Source: Gammaproteobacteria bacterium
Lineage (GTDB): Bacteria > Pseudomonadota > Gammaproteobacteria > Acidiferrobacterales > SZUA-150
Direction: 5' to 3'
NCBI GenBank assembly: GCA_029880755.1
Contig: JAOUNW010000088.1
Location: forward strand, 1-8,541
DNA length: 8,541 nt
Positions 6,537 to 8,541 of this stretch are shown here, one piece after another. Made by a program: the position numbers and the translations under genes. The notes under the pieces are model-generated. The model ran no database searches, was not told the DNA's origin, and saw only the letters and a program-made list of their open reading frames with translations. Position 1 is the stretch's first letter. The number at the start of each line of letters is the position of its first letter.

Positions 6537-7946
6537 ATGACCGCCAAACAAGTCCTTATTATTGATGATGAACCGGATATCCGGGAGTTGCTGGAACTGA
6601 CTCTGGGGCGCATGAACCTGGAAACCCGGACGGCCGCCAGCCTGGAGGATGCCCGCTATCTGCTGGACAAATTCCCCTTTGATCTGTGCCTGACGGATAT
6701 GCGCCTGCCGGACGGTAATGGCATTGACCTGGTCCGTTACATCCAGGACAAATTTCCGGAAATGCCGGTTGCCGTCATTACCGCCTACGGCAACATGGAA
6801 ACCGCCGTCGCTGCATTAAAGGCGGGCGCCTTTGACTTTGTCTCCAAACCACTGGATATCAACGATCTACGCAATATTGTGCGATCGGCGCTGCGCGTCA
6901 GCGAAACACCGGCTTCTCCATCAGATGCTGCTGTGGAGACACCGGCGGCAGGCGGCAAGGCGGGTGCCGATAAGATGTTGGGGAATTCGCCGGAGATTCA
7001 GTACGTACGTAGCATGATCGTTAAACTTGCCCGCGGACAGGCCCCGGTCTATATCAGCGGCGAATCTGGAACCGGTAAAGAACTGGCGGCCAGATTGATT
7101 CACGAACTGGGTCCGAGGGCGGATAAACCCTTTGTGCCGGTAAACTGTGGCGCCATTCCCGAGGCGCTTATGGAGAGCGAATTCTTTGGCCACAAAAAAG
7201 GCAGCTTTACCGGCGCCACCCATGACAAGGAAGGTTTGTTTATGGCGGCAGACGGCGGCACCTTGTTTCTGGATGAAGCTGGCGATTTACCTCTGCACAT
7301 GCAGGTAAAATTGTTACGCGCAATACAGGAAAAAACCATACGTCCCGTGGGCACGCAAGCGGAAATCCGGGTGGATGTCAGAATTCTGAGCGCAACCCAC
7401 AAAAACCTGCACCAACTGGTAAGCGAGGGTAAATTTCGCCAGGACCTGTACTATCGCCTCAATGTTATTGAGCTTGTTATTCCCAATCTGCGGGACCGTC
7501 CCGATGATATTGCCGAGCTGGCGGAAAAAATGTGCCAACGCCTGGCCCAGAACCACGGCATCGAGACGCCCAATATATCGAGACAAGCACTGGAACTGCT
7601 GAAACAATACGACTTCCCCGGCAACGTCCGGGAGCTGGAAAACATCCTGGAGCGCGCCATCACCTTGTGTGAAAGCGGCGAGATTACGGTCGTCGACTTG
7701 CAATTGCCTGGCGGCGCGCCCCGGGCATTCTCCTCAGCTGACTCGTTTGAACCTGCTTTATCGGATGACCCTTCCGGGACGATTAATGAAAACGAGTCGC
7801 TTGAGGAATATCTGGAACGCATCGAGCGAGTAGCGATCGTCAATGCCCTGGAAAAAACCAATCAGAACAAGACCGCTGCGGCCAAATTGCTGGGCATTAC
7901 CTTTCGGGCGCTGAGATATAAATTGGAAAAACTAGGCATTGATTAA
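6537..7946 (+). CDS. pilR: PilR, sigma-54-dependent response regulator for pilin
   Basis: PilR is the NtrC-type partner of PilS that activates sigma-54 RNA polymerase at pilA. The 469-aa protein has a receiver domain (1-120) with acidic pocket D10/D11, phospho-acceptor D54 (CLTDMRLPDG) and K109-type SKP motif; an AAA+ domain (about 140-375) with Walker A GESGTGKE (175-182), the sigma-54 contact loop GSFTGA (222-227) and Walker B TLFLDE (D246, E247); and a C-terminal Fis-type helix-turn-helix (NKTAAAKLLGITFRALRYKL, from about 444). It closely resembles Pseudomonas PilR from end to end, including the LGID terminus. The ATG at 6537 gives the family N-terminus; a GTG at 6495 inside the pilS end would add 14 unrelated residues. 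No good Shine-Dalgarno is visible, so translation may be coupled to pilS. Confidence 0.96.
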   Translation: MTAKQVLIIDDEPDIRELLELTLGRMNLETRTAASLEDARYLLDKFPFDLCLTDMRLPDGNGIDLVRYIQDKFPEMPVAVITAYGNMETAVAALKAGAFDFVSKPLDINDLRNIVRSALRVSETPASPSDAAVETPAAGGKAGADKMLGNSPEIQYVRSMIVKLARGQAPVYISGESGTGKELAARLIHELGPRADKPFVPVNCGAIPEALMESEFFGHKKGSFTGATHDKEGLFMAADGGTLFLDEAGDLPLHMQVKLLRAIQEKTIRPVGTQAEIRVDVRILSATHKNLHQLVSEGKFRQDLYYRLNVIELVIPNLRDRPDDIAELAEKMCQRLAQNHGIETPNISRQALELLKQYDFPGNVRELENILERAITLCESGEITVVDLQLPGGAPRAFSSADSFEPALSDDPSGTINENESLEEYLERIERVAIVNALEKTNQNKTAAAKLLGITFRALRYKLEKLGID

Positions 7947-8026
7947 ACTGTCCGGGGTAAATACTAGCAATGATGCCGATGGCCGCACGCATTCTCGTCA
8001 AAATTTTGTCACCTTGAGAGAAAAAA

Positions 8027-8037
8027 GTGTCAGACAG
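8027..8037 (+). promoter_or_regulatory. Candidate PilR binding site (inverted half-sites)
   Basis: GTGTC-A-GACAG is an inverted pair of (C/G)TGTC elements, the core reported for PilR sites upstream of pilA in Pseudomonas aeruginosa. An A6 run precedes it and a T5 run follows shortly. It lies about 160-170 bases upstream of the predicted sigma-54 transcript start, a normal enhancer distance. Single CTGTC copies also occur at 7948-7952 and, on the minus strand, at 8149-8153. Assignment to PilR is inferred from half-site identity and context. Confidence 0.5.
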
Positions 8038-8067
8038 CGTCACTATTTTTCCCTAATTTATAGGTCT

Positions 8068-8080
8068 TAATTAATTGAAA
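8068..8080 (-). promoter_or_regulatory. IHF-like site between enhancer and sigma-54 promoter
   Basis: TAATTAATTGAAA matches the reversed IHF consensus (YAA-N4-TTGATW) at all but one specified position and lies in an AT-rich stretch. Its place, between the candidate PilR site and the -24/-12 element, is where IHF bends DNA to bring NtrC-type activators to the polymerase. It overlaps the -35 of the sigma-70-like promoter. The match is seen; binding is inferred. Confidence 0.45.
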
Positions 8081-8103
8081 AATAACAAGTTTCAGGCTAT
8101 AAC
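8075..8103 (+). promoter_or_regulatory. Sigma-70-like promoter upstream of pilA
   Basis: TTGAAA and TATAAC, each 5 of 6 matches to the consensus, are separated by exactly 17 bases (8081-8097). The transcript would begin near 8110 and read through the sigma-54 promoter into pilA with a leader of about 290 nt. It would give PilR-independent, low-nitrogen-independent pilin expression. Because it sits in an AT-rich region, a chance match or a sigma-70 promoter silenced by IHF is possible. Confidence 0.5.
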
Positions 8104-8169
8104 CTGCCAAAGCACTCAGGATAAAGGGATGTACGGTAAGTTGATCCGGACAGACGGTCAGTACTGATC

Positions 8170-8185
8170 TGGCACGGATTCTGCT
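8170..8185 (+). promoter_or_regulatory. Sigma-54 (-24/-12) promoter of pilA
   Basis: TGGCACGGATTCTGCT matches the RpoN consensus TGGCAC-N5-TTGCW with the invariant GG (8171-8172) and GC (8183-8184) at the required ten-base spacing; only one core base differs (C for the first T of TTGC). The predicted start is near 8196. With pilS-pilR directly upstream and a pilin gene downstream, this is the expected PilR target. Confidence 0.85.
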
Positions 8186-8196
8186 TTGTAGTAAGG

Positions 8197-8399
8197 CGAG
8201 GCTCCAGGCTTGGCGTGTTACAACGCTTAACCAAAGGCCTCAAACTGGTAAATCGGAGAGGTAGTCACGGAAAGCTTCGGCTTGCGGATTTTTCGGCCGC
8301 AACCGAACACGACACGGCAACCCTGGCGGTTCTAGGGCCGGATTTTTCCGGGACCCCCTCTTCCGGTGAGTCTTAACAACACTTTTGGAGGCAACACAA
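8197..8399 (+). ncRNA. Long structured 5' leader of pilA mRNA (family unknown)
   Basis: About 200 nt separate the predicted sigma-54 start from the pilA ATG. Visible pairings are: GAGGC (8198-8202) with GCCTC (8237-8241), enclosing TTGG/CCAA and CGT/ACG; a cUUCGg tetraloop hairpin AAGC-TTCG-GCTT (8272-8283); TTGCGG/CCGCAA (8282-8302), which shares two bases with the previous stem; CCCT/AGGG (8321-8337); and CCGGA-TTTT-TCCGG (8338-8351). The 10-mer CGGATTTTTC occurs twice (8285-8294 and 8339-8348), 54 bases apart. TCCGG occurs again at 8362-8366 as an alternative partner for CCGGA. I do not recognise an Rfam family; the c-di-GMP (GEMM) signature is absent. It may be a riboregulator or only an mRNA-stabilising leader. 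Confidence 0.5.
8387..8391 (+). promoter_or_regulatory. Shine-Dalgarno of pilA
   Basis: GGAGG lies eight bases before the ATG at 8400, a near-ideal site in keeping with a very highly translated pilin. CCTC at 8357-8360 in the leader is complementary to GAGG within it (4 bp), so weak sequestration is conceivable. Confidence 0.85.
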
Positions 8400-8541
8400 A
8401 TGAGAAAGCTTCAACAGGGTTTTACCCTTATCGAATTGATGATCGTGGTCGCGATTATCGGTATTCTGGCAGCCATCGCGATTCCGGCTTATCAGGATTA
8501 CATCGCCAAAACACGTGTCACGGACTGCCCCGGCAGTGCTG
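8400..8541 (+). CDS. pilA: Type IV major pilin PilA (5' part, cut by window end)
   Basis: The first 47 codons encode a type IVa prepilin: a short basic leader MRKLQQG, then the processing site G7|F8 with Glu at mature position 5 (FTLIELM), and the hydrophobic N-terminal helix (IVVAIIGILAAIAIPAYQDY) that anchors subunits in the membrane and forms the fibre core. PilD should cleave after G7 and methylate F8. The pilSR neighbours, the sigma-54 promoter and the strong ribosome site all indicate the major pilin rather than a minor one. After AKTRVT the sequence reads DCPGSA, with an unusual Cys at mature position 36; the frame runs open to the edge. The rest of the gene is not in the window. Confidence 0.93.
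   Translation, partial: MRKLQQGFTLIELMIVVAIIGILAAIAIPAYQDYIAKTRVTDCPGSA

Larger units (their letters stand above)
7947..8399 (+). other. Non-coding region between pilR and pilA
   Basis: This 453-base stretch has no convincing gene. The first 80 bases after pilR (to about 8020) show no strong terminator, only a CAAAATTTTG palindrome near 8000-8009 without a GC stem. The middle (8021-8110) is AT-rich and holds the (C/G)TGTC pair, the IHF-like site and a sigma-70-like promoter. The sigma-54 promoter is at 8170-8185, and the remaining part is a GC-rich, hairpin-dense leader. The abrupt change from AT-rich to GC-rich near 8140 marks the border between the control region and the transcribed leader. 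Confidence 0.7.

Noticed and set aside
7947..8020. Terminator after pilR
   Set aside because: I found no GC-rich stem followed by a T-run; CAAAATTTTG near 8000 is only an AT palindrome.
8129..8167. 12-codon ATG frame (MYGKLIRTDGQY) upstream of the sigma-54 promoter
   Set aside because: The purine run AAAGGG touches the ATG, too close for a Shine-Dalgarno. It would be transcribed only from the sigma-70-like promoter, and such short frames are common by chance.
8197..8399. c-di-GMP/cGAMP (GEMM) riboswitch upstream of pilA
   Set aside because: Fragments such as CACGACACGGCAACC loosely recall the ACGCACAGGGCAAACC core, but the conserved GGGACGCAAAGCC partner and GNRA/receptor pair are missing. 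A covariance search would settle it.
1..8541. Insertion sequences, CRISPR arrays, tRNA or rRNA genes
   Set aside because: No transposase, regularly spaced repeats, terminal inverted repeats or recognisable structural RNA genes were seen on either strand.

Overview
The window looks like a piece of a denitrifying proteobacterial chromosome, most likely gammaproteobacterial. The gammaproteobacterial assignment is an inference. It rests on a PilS/PilR pair very close to the Pseudomonas proteins, a PP0621-type small protein in front of them, a sigma-54 type IV pilin promoter, and a Tat-exported NosZ paired with NosR. Base composition is moderate and even; no insertion sequence, tRNA, rRNA or CRISPR array was seen.

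Left half (minus strand, about 1-4460): a nitrous oxide reduction unit transcribed right to left. A perfect FNR/DNR-type palindrome (4442-4455) with a well-spaced -10 box lies upstream of nosZ (650 aa catalytic subunit, 2366-4318). A strong GC-rich hairpin follows, then nosR (728 aa flavo/iron-sulfur membrane protein, 56-2242), then the first ten codons of a possible further gene running off the left edge. The order nosZ then nosR is the reverse of the familiar nosRZDFYL order. The NosZ signal region carries a lipobox-like LSSC directly after the Tat hydrophobic stretch, followed by a Gly/Ala/Pro-rich linker.

Right half (plus strand, 4578-8541): a type IV pilus regulatory unit. It holds a 73-aa membrane protein with a putative zinc site (PP0621 family), the sensor kinase pilS, the sigma-54 activator pilR, a 453-base non-coding region, and the start of a type IV pilin gene (pilA), cut by the window edge.

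The 453-base region is the richest non-coding stretch. In order it holds an inverted pair of (C/G)TGTC half-sites resembling PilR sites, an IHF-like site overlapping the -35 of a good sigma-70-like promoter, a 10-bp palindrome, and a clear -24/-12 sigma-54 promoter. After that comes an approximately 200-nt leader full of predicted hairpins, before a canonical Shine-Dalgarno and the pilA start codon. PilS-PilR should drive pilA from the sigma-54 promoter. The long leader suggests a second, post-transcriptional layer of pilin control. I do not recognise its RNA family, and it is the best candidate here for something undescribed.
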